DNA from: Odontesthes bonariensis
Lineage: Eukaryota; Chordata; Actinopteri; Atheriniformes; Atherinopsidae
Assembly (NCBI RefSeq): GCF_027942865.1
Contig: NC_134524.1
Coordinates: 20,575,536-20,639,535, forward strand
DNA length: 64,000 nucleotides
Reading direction: 5' to 3'
Below the pieces are notes generated by a model. It was not told where the DNA came from, searched no databases, and saw only the letters and a program-made list of their open reading frames with translations. Shown here in pieces: positions 24,290 through 36,991 of this stretch (its first letter is position 1; every line of letters starts with the position of its first letter). A program made the translations under genes and the position numbers.

Positions 24290-24401
24290 AGAAATGAAAC
24301 TTACCACAGGTAGAGTCATAAAGGAGGGATACGCGCACACACAAGAGGTGATAGCAGAGAGACGGACGTCTGTGAGAATCAAGCACTTCAAAAGCCAGAA
24401 G
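24290..24401 (+). other. probable 5' untranslated exon of the TRIM at 25706
   Basis: The segment ending AGCCAGAAG|GTAAAG is conserved in the paralogous block, where it ends at 42682. The coding exon begins just after an acceptor (TTTTAG|CAGAC). A noncoding first exon spliced to it fits both copies. The start of the exon is uncertain. 'GAAATGAAACT' near its left end is IRF/ISRE-like but one base short of the usual spacing. Confidence 0.5.
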
Positions 24402-25234
24402 GTAAAGATACACACTGGATACAGTATTCATTCACTCATGTTATTTTTGTATGACTTTCGCTTCTTTTCAAAAAGACAGACGACGAAAAAAACAGCCTGA
24501 ACGTATTTTAATCACAGCTTTTTCTTTTTGTTGTTTGTTCGACTCACTGATTTAGCAGCTTTTCATGTAATTGACCCTGATGCTTTTTGTAATTTTCTGG
24601 TGTGGTTACCCAACGGTCACACCCAAGCCCTGGTCTATTCAGTCGTTGATGTGGGTACTCGTATTCACTGTTTTTCTACTTCTGAATAAGAAGAACACAA
24701 TCCCAGTCGGAAGTAATTTCAGACAAAAAAACAAAAACAACAAAAGGAGATTTTTTGGAGCAGAAATAATCGCTTTTCTGGGTTTTAAATGCCTGCAACC
24801 GTACAAAGACCTTGTTTTCTCTATGCTTCAGCAGACAACAGAAACCTATATCCCAAAACGCCATTTAACAAGTAGAAAGAAGAGTTGAAAAGCATCAGTA
24901 ATTACAGTACATGCCACCTTCGGTCGACAAACTGTGTGTCACTCGTTTGCTCTTATTCTCAGTTTGCTGACTTGGCAGATCACAAACTGCAGACGGCTTA
25001 AAGAAACGGATCACAACAGTTCATTTAATTATTGATGATTTAGAAATACAGTTACAAATTAACTACATTCACATCGTAAAAAAATAAGAAATGTCAGACA
25101 CAGGCAGTGCTGTATCACCAGAGAGGATCTGTGTGGGCTGTGTTGCTCCAGGCTGTTTTTCAGCAGAAATGGAATTGTCTGGGTTTCCATTGCCCTTTTT
25201 TTCTTTTTTTTTTTCCAATTCACATTTAGAAAAC

Positions 25235-25674
25235 TTAAAGTAATACTATGTAACATTTCTACCTTAAAATAACAGCTTGAAAAAATTTGTGCGGCTAGAA
25301 TGAGTTTTAATATTACGATTGGCCTGTCTCCTATGCCCTTCGGGGATCTGAGTTGGAAAAAGTGCGCTATGTGACTTTGCTGGACCGGCCCGGGAGCGTC
25401 CCGGGAGCTGAGCGGAAGTACTTCGACTTGCTTTCTGGCACACCTACCGCAAAAACAAATAGACCCCTCTCACGCTCCCAGGTACATTTGATTACTCTTA
25501 CCTTCTCGGTTGACATAGCTTGCACCTTCTGACTCCTCGCCGGTTCGTCAACAAACGTGAAACGTGAAAGCGAAAGTGTGTTGTATTTACGACAGTGTAA
25601 CCGTACATTACCTCCAAGCCTGTAGGGGGAGCTCCAGAGTGGGCTTTTTGAGAAGTTACATTGTATCGCTTTGA
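25235..25674. mobile_element. TTAA-target MITE before the TRIM coding exon
   Basis: Imperfect inverted ends TTAAAGTAATACTATGTAAC and the reverse of GTTACATTGTATCGCTTTGA. The left end carries TTAA and the right end TTGA, so the duplication has decayed. Of the same general type as the element at 58842-59702. It sits in the 5' intron and ends 27 bases before the acceptor. Confidence 0.65.
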
Positions 25675-25705
25675 GTGTTGTCTTTTCTGCTGTCTTTTAG
25701 CAGAC

Positions 25706-28700
25706 ATGGCCTTACCCAGTGAGTCTTGTTCTCTTGAGAAGGATGTAACCTGCTCCATCTGCATGAAGATATTCACAGACCCTGTCACTGCATCTTGCGG
25801 TCACTCCTTCTGCTCAAAATGCCTAAACGACCAGTTGAAGTTTGTGTCCGGCATGTGTCCCCTTTGCAAAATGCTTATGAGCAAAATCCCTGGTGTGAAT
25901 ATTGCGCTTCGACAGATTACCCAAAAGCTGATAACTCCACATCCTAATGAGTACACCGGGGCTCCTGGAGAAGTGGCTTGTGATGTCTGCACACAATCAA
26001 AGCTGAAGGCCGAGAAGTCCTGCCTTGTGTGTCTGGCCTCATATTGTTCGACTCACATCGAGAATCATCATTCAGCTGTAAGGTTGAAGGGCCACAGGTT
26101 GGTGCAGCCTGTGGAGAACTTGGACGCGAGGGCCTGTCTGACACACGGACGCCCCTTTGAGCTGTTCAGCAGGAGGCAGCAGAGGTGTATTTGCGCTCAA
26201 TGTATCGAAGAAGGTGAAGAAGCAGTCGTCTCGGCTGAAGGGGAATGGCACAAGAAAAAGGTGCATTTTTATATTCATTCCATTTCAATCTGAACTGTAG
26301 AGTGTATTTGAATGGCACACTTGGATGGCATTTTCACAGCATTGTCATATTGGCTGTGTTCGAAAATCGCATACTTCCCCTACTACTCCTACTACTCATA
26401 CTAACTAATTAGTTTGCGAGTTTGAGTAAGCGAGAAGTTCCCGGATGCATACTAGATTCACCGAAATGTTGGGTATGCATCATGAGGTTACTACTCATAC
26501 TCAAACTACCCAAGATGCAACGTAACGTGACGTCGCGGATCGTCATTTCCTGTCAAAATGGCAGTTTCAAGCTAGCTACAACGATGGTAGGTTCACTTCC
26601 TGTTTTCAAAACCAAAGCACCAATTGTATCGTAATGGCTTTCCCTATGATAAAAGGCAACGGGTATTTTATTTTTGTGAAAATAACCGGAAGTGTGTTGC
26701 TCACTATGGCTAGCTTTAGTAGCGCCGAATTCGTCGGAACAAAATTGTAAATAGCCGGTATTTTGTCAGATTTTCAACACCATGGGGATCTAAACGACAA
26801 CTTTCTCGCCTGAAAATGTTTCAAATGTTGCTAAAGTTTACAGAGTTTAGAACTTAAGCGAAATCAGCTTCAGGCCGGCTGATTTCGGCTCGGGCAGGAG
26901 CGAAATGCATTGTGGGTAAACGCTCTGCATACTGTCTGATCGATGAGTATGCAGTATGGAAGTATGCAGTTTGCAAGTATGTATTATGCGATTTCGAACA
27001 CAGCCATTGACTTCTAAAGCACCAACGTGTTTAATCTGACGAACCTTCTTCAGGAAACCAGACAGGTTTAATGGAGTCCAAGTCAAGGCCCTTTTCTAGT
27101 GGAATTCCGCCAATAGGATACAAGAGGGGGTGGCGTCGTTTGGTCAATGGCAGTAATCAAAATACAACATCGTTATGAATTATCACTCTAATTACAAGAA
27201 TTTTTTTTTTTTTACAAAATAACAGTAAAATCAAACTTTTTATACAGGCCTGGATTATTTGTGTGTTTCAATTTAAATCCCGAAAAAGCCTCCCTTTGTT
27301 TGAGTTTCCTTTGCATCACCTTTTTAACAAAAAAGGGTGACGTGAGCAATTCCACAGGTGTTATCACACTACAAGTGTATCACTATTACAGTAATAGAAG
27401 GAGTGTACGGCCACAGGGTATATTTATGTTCTGCTAATCTATCCTGTAGACATCTTTAAGTCCTACCAATGTAAAAACTTGGCATCTAGGACACTGTAGC
27501 CTTAGATGACAAATGTTGTTTTGCAACTTAATTGATGGTTGACCTTTTTCTAAGAGGCGAAATCCATAATGTTTTGTTTTGTGCTACATTTATGCTGTAA
27601 TTGGAGTGGTTACATTTTTAGGAACCTTTAGGTTTTGGACCCAACCATGTATTTCAGTTACCTGTTTTGCTGAAGATGACTGTGGGCTAGTTAATACTAG
27701 TTGGTTTTTCATGTAGGATGTATGACATCTCTGACTGCCCATGTAGACAGCAAGATCTAAAAAAAAAAAATTGATGCTCTTCTTTCTGTAATCCAGAGTC
27801 GGCTCGATTTATGGTTCAATAATATTTTTTTTAAAAAGCACCAAAAGCCAGTTAACTCATTCTTTCTGAAGAAGACAAATAAGCCAAAACAGATTGGTGT
27901 TTTAGAGGTCTCTATGACTATGTCTAAAAAAAAACAATTAGTTTAAACTATTTTTTAAGAGAGTGCCTTAAAGGTATTTTGACCTTCAAGTTTATTCTTC
28001 CCCACCCAGAGAGCACCTCGAATGAGTATGATGCTTTTTCCAGGAAGTAGACAAACCCAAACGGTTCATATTACCTATTTATTTTAAGACCTCATGTTGT
28101 CAAAATGTTCAACAAAAGCACATCAGAGTAACACAAGTGTGCAAAAGAAAAATACTTCGGGAGGTGTCTATGTCTGGTTCTTCTTCTGAAAACTCGCAGC
28201 AAATGTAAAGAATGATTATTTCCGTCTCAACGTGCGTGTTTTTTGTCCTCTACAGGTTCAACTTGAGAACACCAAGACACAGTTAAAATCGAACATTTGG
28301 GAGAGAGAAATCAAAGTGGATGACGTCAACACGGCTCTGAGGAACTGTAATGTAAGCTGCCGAAACAGGGAAGTTTCAGTCAGATCAGGTTGTGAAGATC
28401 AGAGCAAGCGTAGACAAACACACACACACCTCAAAGCACCCTGTGGTCTACAAAAACCAAATGGAAAACTATTGCATCGCAGTGCAAGTTTGTGCAAGTT
28501 TGTGCCAGTGAATCAGATGAGAGCTTCAAGATTATATTTCTGATTCTGTTGCTCCCCATGTCACATTTTAGATGACGCTAAGACCCTGCTCCATATTGGT
28601 CCATAAAGCTCTGACCACAAAAGGACGACAAACATAAACCTGAAACCTTCTCCTGTATCCAAGTCTTACCCTGAGATTCTCCATGTGCGTGTGCAGATAT

Positions 28701-30294
28701 CTGGTTTTGTGTTGAGGTTGATCACAGAAAAATCTGATCCTAACATTGGGGAGCCTATGTGGAACTACCTCTCAGGAGTTCTTTTTTTTTTTTTTGAGGC
28801 TGTCATTTGTACGCGTCAATGGTAATACTCGACCATTTAGTTGACTGCTCATTTGAACAAACTGACACGGTTCCAAACTTGACTGTCAGAGGGCTGCTGT
28901 ACAATAAGATCACAGAGAAATATGTAAGACGGAGAGAAATTTGTTAAATTGTCACATTGACCGTGCCATCATTTCTACTCATTTTCAGGACCAGCTGGAT
29001 AACGAGTCGAGGGAAATTGAGGCTGTGTTCACAGCTGTGTTTTCTATTGTGGAGGCGGCCAAGGCAACAGCACTTCAGCCGTTGGCACACAGGAGGCAGT
29101 TGCTGGAAAAAGAAGCTACAGATCTCAAAGGCGCTTTGGAAGATGAAATCAGCAAACTTGAGAGGACGATCTCCGAACTGGATGACATATCTGCACTTGA
29201 GGATCACATCGTTTTCCTACAGGTGAGAGGAAATGTTAAACAACTCTGGAGCTCACTGGCAAGTTTCTTCTCCCCCCTAATCAAAGAATGTTTTATAGAA
29301 ATAAGATCTTCTTTTTTGACGATCCCTTTGACCTTCTTTCTGTTTCTCAGAGGTTTGCATCTCTTGCCATCCCTGATGACATCAGGGACTGGACAGAGGT
29401 GGAGCTGGACACATCGCTGTTATTTGGCACCATGATGACAACTACAACAAAAATGATGGAACAAATCCAACAGGAACTGGACAAGCTGGCTCCCCTTGGT
29501 AAGAGTTCATTTTACGGCAGTTAAAGTTAAAGGCTAAAAAGATGACATGATTAATCTTTGACTCTTCTTCACTTCACAGAACTGAAGAGACTCTCAAAGT
29601 TCACAGGTAGGTGACACACTTAACCCTTTTCTCATTATCATCTTTTGAATATAAAACGAATTCCCGTTTCTCATTGAATCATTTCTAATTGGATCTAACA
29701 GTGGATCTAAAACTGGATCCGGAGACTGCCCACCAGCGCCTCGTTCTTTCTGATGATGGCAAAAAAGTGAAAGACGGAGGGGAGGACCAGGAAGTAGCGG
29801 ATTCTCTTCAGAGGTTCGATCTGTTTGGCAGTGTCCTGGGGTCCGACGGCTTCACTTCTGGGAAATTGTACTGGGAGGTGGAGGTCAGCGACAAGACTGG
29901 GTGGGATCTGGGTGTGGCAAGAGGCGGCGCCAAACGCAAAGGGAAACTCAGGGTGAGGCCAGATAATGGCTACTGGGTTTTGATACATTATAAAGAGAAG
30001 AACTACGCAGCCATGACAGCCCCACCCATTCGGCTTTCCCCAAAAGAAAAACCTAAGAAGGTCGGGGTGTTTGTGGACTACGAGGAAGGTCTCGTGTCCT
30101 TCTATGACGTGACAGCTCAGTCTCATATCTACTCCTTCAGTGAGTGTTCATTCCACGATGAGCTTTACCCATATTTCGGTCCGCATGTGAAGGAGGGCGA
30201 GAAAAACTCTGAGCCCTTGGTAATTTTACCTGGGCAACGTGGTGAAAGGGAGATGAATAAAGAATGGAGGCGTTTCTGCTCCATTTCTGTTTAG
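25706..30294 (+). CDS. TRIM E3 ubiquitin ligase, RING-B-box-coiled coil-B30.2 (block A)
   Basis: Predicted cytoplasmic RING E3 ubiquitin ligase of 550 residues. Exons are 25706-26260, 28256-28351, 28989-29222, 29351-29498, 29580-29606 and 29702-30294, with frame kept at every junction. The sizes (96, 234, 27) are those usual for fish TRIMs. The RING spans residues about 16-54 (C16, C19, C31, H33, C36, C39, C51, C54). Two B-boxes follow (CDVC...KSCLVCLASYCSTH, then CLTHGRPFELF...CICAQC), then a coiled coil, PRY (LDPETAHQRLVLSDDG) and SPRY (LYWEVEV, WDLGVARG, NGYWVL). This architecture is that of finTRIM and bloodthirsty/TRIM39-like proteins; the subfamily is not settled. The start follows an acceptor at 25700, so upstream in-frame codons are intron. 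Intron 1 (about 2 kb) holds a MITE. Its 3' half is nearly identical to the paralogue at 44116-48017, including introns. Confidence 0.88.
26352..27005. mobile_element. MITE with GGCTGTGTTCGAAA ends, in TRIM-A intron 1
   Basis: Inverted ends GGCTGTGTTCGAAAATCGCA and its reverse complement ending in CGAACACAGCC. ATT abuts both outer edges and may be a 3-bp duplication. It is 654 bases and non-coding. A close copy lies at 45059-45653 in a different intron of the paralogous gene. Superfamily not assigned. Confidence 0.85.
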
Positions 30295-31834
30295 CCAGAG
30301 TATTGAATTTTGGTGCTCCTGGACCTAATCATGATCAGAAGATGAGAGAGGAAATCTGATAATTGTTGGAGACTTGACAGAACGTTAAGCGTTAAGGTCT
30401 CCGACACTGTACCAAACGTCAACCAGGTTTTCCCGAAGTTAAGAGAAATGATAAAAATCGTTTTCAATTTGGCTAAATTACAATTTTACCATCATTTGTA
30501 TCGAAAATCAACTCCAAGGGCCTGACATGATCAATGGTCTGAAATCTTTGGGTAATTAGAAGTTCCAAGCTTATGGAACATTGCATTTTCAGGTTTGCCT
30601 AACTTCATTTTTTTACACTTACACTAGTTTTAATTATCGCTTATGTTATATTAATCCTTTTTTGAGACAGTCTGGAAGTGTAGTTCGATTCATGAATGTA
30701 AAGAAAGAGAAGTTTTTGCAATCAAGAAAAACAAACATTTCCTGCTGTTGAACTTATTGTGTTGGACTGTGTTTTCAATGGGGACAGTCTGTGTTGCTTT
30801 TTATCTATTTTCAAAGTGGTGTTTGTAAAAGTAGTAAGGAATTCTGACGGGGGAGCTAAGCTAACAGCTAACACAGTTTGTAGGAATGGACCCATAGATA
30901 AAACATTTTTCAGCATCTGAAACAACTAAATCTTTGTAAAGTGTCCTTGCAGTTCAAGCAAATGCAAAACGGCCAGTTTAGAAACCCAGTCCCTTTGGTA
31001 TCAGACAGCTACTGGGCCCGGCTAACACGGCTAACACAGCTAACTGTGTTTTGACACAGTGTTGCCACGTGGACATTTTAAATGGTACGGTGTAAAAATC
31101 TACAGCACATACAAACATGGCCTCCTTCTGAGTAGCTTATAGCTTGCTTCCCCGTGTCAAAAGGCCATCTTGATTCTCCTGTTTACACTGACTACTCAGA
31201 AATAATGATCTTTTCACCCTTTTATTTAATTTTTTTTCCAATGTTCTTAAGTTTCAGTTTGTCTGTAGGCTACTGTGAGTGTATGATTTTGGACCTGGTA
31301 TTTTCAGATTTTTGTTGATGTACATCAGTCTTTTAATCAATGAGACAATCAGCAGGTAGTTGTGTTTATACTTAAGTAATGAGTAGTGCACTGCAAGCAA
31401 TGATGGCAAAAGAATGGAAAATCAGTATGACTGAGTTCAGGCATGTTAGGGGGAAATGGGTGCATCATGGGTATTAAATGGCATGTGCGAGTACATAATG
31501 CAGCCTGTAAAATGTGATTTATGAGAAATTTGTCTAGTGGAAAATACCAAAATTGGAGTGTTGAAATGCTATTTTCCTAATTTAAATGCCGTCATTCTTT
31601 GGATGTCATTCTGGTTGTTGATGAATAAAACAAAGACCAAAGACCTACTCTCGCCACCTCAGATAATGCAGGTGTTACAACCTCGCCTGGTTCTATAACA
31701 ACGTAACAAAATCTTACCAGCAACTCTAAAGGTACAGATAAACAGTTTACATGTATTTACTTGCTTTCTTTGTAAGAGTTTGCACTCTCATGTCAGTGTA
31801 CAACAAAAAAATAAAAGAGCTAGACAGCCGTCAG

Positions 31835-32246
31835 TGTCACGATCCATGTATTTTTTTTGTGTGTTTTTCCGGTTAGCCTGTTTAGTCTCCAGTTAGTTCA
31901 GCCTTGCCATTTCCTCATCTTTCATCAGTTCCCTCCTGCCGGTCGTCAGCTCCACTCCCTTCACCTGTGTTAATTATCCTCAGCTGTACCTTCTCACTAA
32001 TCACTCTCCCCACAGTATTTAGTCTCCCAGTTGTCTTCATTGTTAGTCAGATCCTCTGTCATGTTTTTCCCCCGTCAGTCTAGTTCCTGGTAATGTACAA
32101 TCTGGTTTTGTTATTTTCTTAGTTTTACGGTGTTCCGGCTTTGCTGCGCTTTTTGTTTCGAAATAAACGGATTTAAGTTTCCTCCTGGCTCCTGTCCCGT
32201 GTCTCCATCTGGGTCCTCCTTCGTCTCCACCGCCAAAACGGGACTG
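31835..32246 (+). mobile_element. LTR-like relic (fossil)
   Basis: Begins TGTCACGATCC and shows C/T-rich promoter-like sequence, a GAAATAAAC polyadenylation-like motif near 32,160, then 'ctcctgtcccgtgtctccatctgggtcc', the style of fish Gypsy LTR ends. No partner LTR or internal region is seen. The right boundary is uncertain. Confidence 0.45.
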
Positions 32247-32439
32247 TTTGAGTCTGAAAAAGGCCCTTTCATAATAAATACCATTCTCCATTTAAACTGT
32301 TGATTAGCACAGCAGCTTCCATCATTTTAAATGGAAAATCTTTAGAACCCCAGAGAGATAACAACAATATCTCTCTGGTCCAGCCAAACCGAGTAATCAG
32401 AGGTGAAAGACTTTGAAAATTCTTTTTCAAGTTGAGAAA

Positions 32440-32790
32440 ACATTATAGAAGGACAACCATTGAAACATCCATCCCTACAGTCAAACACGGCAGAGGCAGC
32501 ATCATTCTGTGGGGATGATTTTGTGCAACAGGAGTGAAAACTCAGGAAAAGTTGGATTCTGTAAAATAGAAAGCGATCCTAGGTGAAACGCTTCTTTAGA
32601 ATGCTCAGGATCTCTGAATGGGATTAAGGATGTGGGATTCAGAGCGGCTCTGGTTAAGCTTGAAAGATTCTTCCGAGATGATCCGCCAAAGCTACCAAAG
32701 GAGAGATGCGCTCAGCTGTCGTTCCCAGGAAGACGTGAGGCTGACATCACCACAAAAAGGTGCTTCAGTCAAATTACCACGTGACAGGTC
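32440..32790 (+). mobile_element. Tc1-type transposase relic
   Basis: Translation around 32,475-32,560 gives TVKHGRGSIILWG...FCATG, matching the conserved Tc1 motif TVKHGGGSIMLWGCF. The frame is interrupted by stops and shifts, and no terminal repeats were identified, so this is an internal fragment of a dead Tc1/mariner element. Confidence 0.75.
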
Positions 32791-33236
32791 TATTTCCATC
32801 TTTTTTTTTTTCAAGATAAATGTATAAAATTGCTTTGCCATTGTGGAGAATTGTGAGTAAACTGATGAAATAAGAAGGATTTTTAAGATGAGCCTGGAAC
32901 ATAAAAAAATGTGAAACCTGAGTGGCTTTGGAAACTCCCTGTTAGGACCGTACCTAAAAGCTGTTGCAATTGTTTAATCTGTCCATAAATAAAAATATAT
33001 GAACAAAAATGCACCACGTCAAACAGGGTTTGCTTCTTTTGATTAATGAGCATGCATCCACACGTTATGCAAAGCTAACAGGTTGCTGGACTTTAATTCA
33101 CATTGTAGGGCCCAGACGTAAGAGCAGTGTTGATCAAGACATTTACATGCATGACATCAAAGGATTTTTTACATTTTTACTTGTCTGATATCATATTTGC
33201 ATGAGTAATCCTACAAAAGTTATTTGAATGTTTTTT

Positions 33237-33243
<7 letters not shown>

Positions 33244-33290
<47 letters not shown>
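33244..33290. repeat. (AT)n microsatellite
   Basis: About 23 uninterrupted AT dinucleotides. Confidence 0.98.
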
Positions 33291-33293
<3 letters not shown>

Positions 33294-33491
33294 TATCAAA
33301 TTTTCAAAAGACAAAAAAGATCAATTAAATAGTAGTGTGCATTCAATGCTACGATACAAACCCTCTTGCAAGAATGGTAGAGATATTCAAACCAATATAT
33401 GACAAAAAGGGTTCCCATGTTTTACAAAAAACATAATCTTTGCTGTGTAATTTACACGTCGGATAGTCCAAAGCAACATATTCGAGTATCA

Positions 33492-33529
33492 CCCCATCTA
33501 AGGCTCATGCCATTGAGCCTTAGATGGGG
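33492..33529. repeat. perfect 16-bp inverted repeat, 6-base loop
   Basis: The left arm CCCCATCTAAGGCTCA (33492-33507) is exactly complementary to 33514-33529 around the loop TGCCAT. It lies in the intergenic stretch 33,291-33,700, where nothing else is recognised. It could be a transposon core or a transcribed hairpin. Confidence 0.95.
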
Positions 33530-33759
33530 CTTTATCCATTATCCAATTCAAAAGAATACACTTTCTAGCACAGAAAGCAAGTGTTTGAATGTTAAAAGGG
33601 AAAAGTTTACATCACATCACAATAAATCCTATTTATAAAATGCCAAAATATTTTGTCTTTCTTGCTTTGGCACTGAAACATTTTTAAGTTTCATTTCAGT
33701 AAAATCAAGTGGCTTTGACCACACCCACTAAATAGCAGCAGCTGGTCCGGCCTCTCAGC

Positions 33760-33887
33760 ATTCATTTATATCAATATCCACTTAAGAGACTCACACTGCC
33801 GGGTTCACAGCGTCCTAATGCGACGTATCATCCTGCACAGGAGACGAGTCGAAGACTCTGCATTCTGCTAGAAATACAGAGCGCCTG
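33760..33887 (+). other. probable 5' untranslated exon and promoter of the TRIM at 34214
   Basis: The sequence ends GCGCCTG|GTGAGTCATT, a good splice donor. The coding exon has an acceptor TTTCCACAG just before the ATG at 34214. A TATA-like 'tttatatcaa' lies near 33,765. The exon start is a guess. Confidence 0.45.
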
Positions 33888-34213
33888 GTGAGTCATTCTT
33901 TTACAAATGTAGCTTTTTTTTCTGCTGTTTTAGCTTTTTTGAAATAAACATCTGTGGGAGCGTGATACAGGATTTTGATGTGCAACCAGTTCTCATGTGA
34001 ACATGACTCATTGGGTGGGGCTGGTTGGTGTGTTTACATCCTGAAAATAGATCTGACTAAGAACCTGTCTAACTTTTGGGATCCTTCTTCCCGTTTTTTT
34101 TGTACAATGAGGCTGTGACAAAAGCATGATTTCAGGTAGCATTACACATTATGCATGAAGAGCAACAGATCAGACGTACAAACATAATATCACATTATTT
34201 CCACAGAGAAAGG

Positions 34214-36991
34214 ATGTCGGCTTTCAGCGTCCTCACTTCATTGCCGGAGGATCATTTCCGGTGCTCCATCTGTATGGACGTCTTCACCGACCCTGTCGGC
34301 ACACCTTGTGGTCACAATTTCTGCCGGACCTGCCTCAACAAGCACTGGGACAAAAGTGAGTTATGCCACTGCCCGATGTGCAATAAAAGATTCTACATGA
34401 GGCCCGAGTTCTCAACAAATGCAGTCATCTCAGAAATTTCAGCCCAAATAAAAAGGAGAAAAATGGAGGCACTTGAAAGCAGCGATGCAGCGGGGAAGGT
34501 AAAGTGTGATGTGTGCCCGGAATTCAAGTTCAAGGCCTTGAAATCGTGTCTGGTGTGTCTGACGTCGTATTGCGAGGCCCACCTCGAAGCTCACCAAAGA
34601 GTCCCCTCCCTGATGAGACACAAGCTGATGGACCCGGTGGAGAATCTGGAAGAGAAGGTTTGTCAGAAGCATGCGAGGATCCTGGAGTTCTTCTGCAGGG
34701 ATGAACAAGTGTGCATCTGTCTGCTGTGCTGTGAGACGGAGCACAAAGACCATGAGACGGTGCCTGTTGAGGAGGAGGGGGCTCAACAGAAAGTGAGAGA
34801 CTATTTCTTATGCAAAAATCTAGTTTTAACTCTCCTGAGACTACTGAGCATGAAATGAAGAAATAACTCCCTTAATCCCATTTATTGACATTTTATTCAT
34901 GTTTCAGGAAAAAATGAAGTCTAAACAAGCAAAGATCAAACTGATGATTGATGAAAGAAAAGAGAAGATAAAGGAATTTAGTGATTGCTCTGAAATGAGC
35001 AAAGTGAGTATTTAGGCAAACTTCACACATACAAAATTGGACACTTTACATTTTCCCCTGTAACATGATGCTCTTTAAAACAGGTGAAGACAGACAAAGA
35101 GATTGAAGACGGCGGGAAGCTTTTCAATACTCTGATGGATAAAGTGAAAGAGATTCATGGTAAACTGAAGTCGAACATTGAAGAAAAGCTCAGAAAGTCC
35201 CAGGAGAGGAACCAGGCAATGATCGGACAGCTGCACGAGGAAATCGCAGATCTGCAGAGGAAACGCTCGCAGCTGGAGGAGCTGTCACAAAACGAAGACC
35301 ATCTTCAACTTCTGCAGGTTCGTCAGAAAAATCCTTTCATGAAGTAATGCTTTTTCATTCATGATGATAAAGTGCATCAATTTATAATTTCCTGGTCATA
35401 AACAAATAATCTTTTTTTGTGACTAGTCATCAGTTTTGACATTTCAGTACATCAATATGAATTCATATGATAATATGTGATTACATTAACTGCAGTGGCA
35501 TAAAATTTTGTCAGGACCTAAAAAGCACGGCAGTGGCCTATCTTATGAAAGCACTTCACAAAGTAGTCATCAGGTGTTAACATTAGCAGAGTGAAATATA
35601 AATACAGTTACATACATCAGCTTTGATGTGACTCGAATCCAGGAAACAAAATCATAGTTAAAACTAGAAAAAAAAAACATCACATGCCTACATTGAAGAA
35701 AACAAACCATTGTCAGCATCAAATTTGTCCTATTAGCCAAGCTAAGCTGATGTTAGTTTAGCTAGCTCAGCTGTTAACTGTTAGCTTTTGGCACAAATGT
35801 TACCACAGCAGAGGTCATGGATACCTCAGGTGAATGGGTGGCCATCATAATGCATGTTTGTGCAAGGATCTGGTGGGAGTATAGGTCGATCAAATCTTAC
35901 CAAAATCGCCCCATAAACTTTCATTGTTTGGGGATGCAATTCTCAATTTATGATACATTTACAACAAAAACAATACATTTCTCTTGATATTCTCAGTGTT
36001 GACGCCATTCCCTTTGTAGCCTTGCCTCACTCCCCCACATCCCTCACTCATGTGCATCATGGTTGGGTTTAAAAGAATGAAGAATTGCCTCTACTCACTA
36101 TCATGTGCTTGGTGAATCACTCCAGACTTTGCCGGCTCTGAACACCGTCTCAGACACCAAGGACTGGTCCGAGATCAAGGTTCACTCAAACCTGTGCGTG
36201 CAGACGGTGGGGAGAGCCATGTCCCATCTTGTGCACGCTTTTCAAGCAGAACTGAGAACTCTGACAAATACGGGTAAAATACGAGCAGCATTTGTTTCAT
36301 TCTTAAATGTCTGTTTCAATCGAGAGTTTTGCAATGATTGTCTTGTCTTCACCGCATATAGAACTGACCAGATTGAGACAATATAAAGGTGAGCTCACGA
36401 ATCTGTTGAATTCACTTTTAATAACTTTTTTTCTACAGATGTTAACTCGAACTAAACTTGCATTCTTTTTTAGAGTCGTTCACCTTTAACCCATCCACTG
36501 CTGGTGCCGGCCTTGTGGTGATGGAATTTGGAACTCGTCTGAAATATCGCAAAATACCAGCAGACTCCTCGTCTTCTGATGACTGTTTCGACTGCCCCAT
36601 GATTTTTGGGACAAAGGGCTTCGCCTCCGGTCGGCACTTCTGGGAGGTCCAAGTGGGCCTGAGAAACAACTGGGACGTTGGTGTTGCTAAGGAGACTGTT
36701 GATAAAACGGGACGGGTAACTCTCAAAAGAGAGAATGGATTCTTTGCCATAGGAAAGAGGGGGTTTGACTATCAAGTTCATTGTACACCCTACACAGTTC
36801 TCCACCTCTGTCCCAGACCAACACAAGTGGGGGTGTATGTGGACTACGAAGAAGGCCGAGTGTCATTCTATGACATGGCTGAAAAGTTACGCATTCACTC
36901 TTTCACTGGGGAGAGTTTCTCAGGGACACTTTTTCCATACTTTTATCTGTACAGTAAAGCAAGGAAATCTGAGGCTTTGGTTATCAGTTAG
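34214..36991 (+). CDS. bloodthirsty/TRIM39-like E3 ubiquitin ligase
   Basis: Predicted TRIM ubiquitin ligase of 533 residues. Exons are 34214-34792, 34908-35003, 35084-35317, 36126-36273, 36362-36388 and 36474-36991 (sizes 579, 96, 234, 148, 27, 518), with frame kept throughout. The RING covers residues about 17-56 ([22 protein letters not shown]). Two B-boxes follow ([19 protein letters not shown]...[28 protein letters not shown]), then a coiled coil. PRY/SPRY begins near FTFNPSTA and contains HFWEVQV, NWDVGVA and [16 protein letters not shown]. The start is the ATG after the acceptor at 34207; upstream in-frame codons are intronic. AATAAA lies at 37137-37142. The family is expanded in fish, where members are linked to innate immunity; the precise orthologue cannot be told from sequence alone. 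Confidence 0.9.

Larger units (their letters stand above)
20713..31660 (+). repeat. TRIM block A (paralogous to about 37300-50760)
   Basis: Non-coding landmarks recur in the same order in the second block. Examples are 'tttccacaagctttctt...attgcaataaact' (about 20,830-20,910 and 37,440-37,505), the 'caaacaggcttccctt' segment (24,115 and 42,350), both TRIM genes, and the tail around 31,440-31,640 versus 49,970-50,730. Stretches not covered by other entries (20,720-21,540, 22,790-23,560, 23,837-24,290, 24,402-25,234, 30,295-31,660) hold no gene that I can support. Confidence 0.75.
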
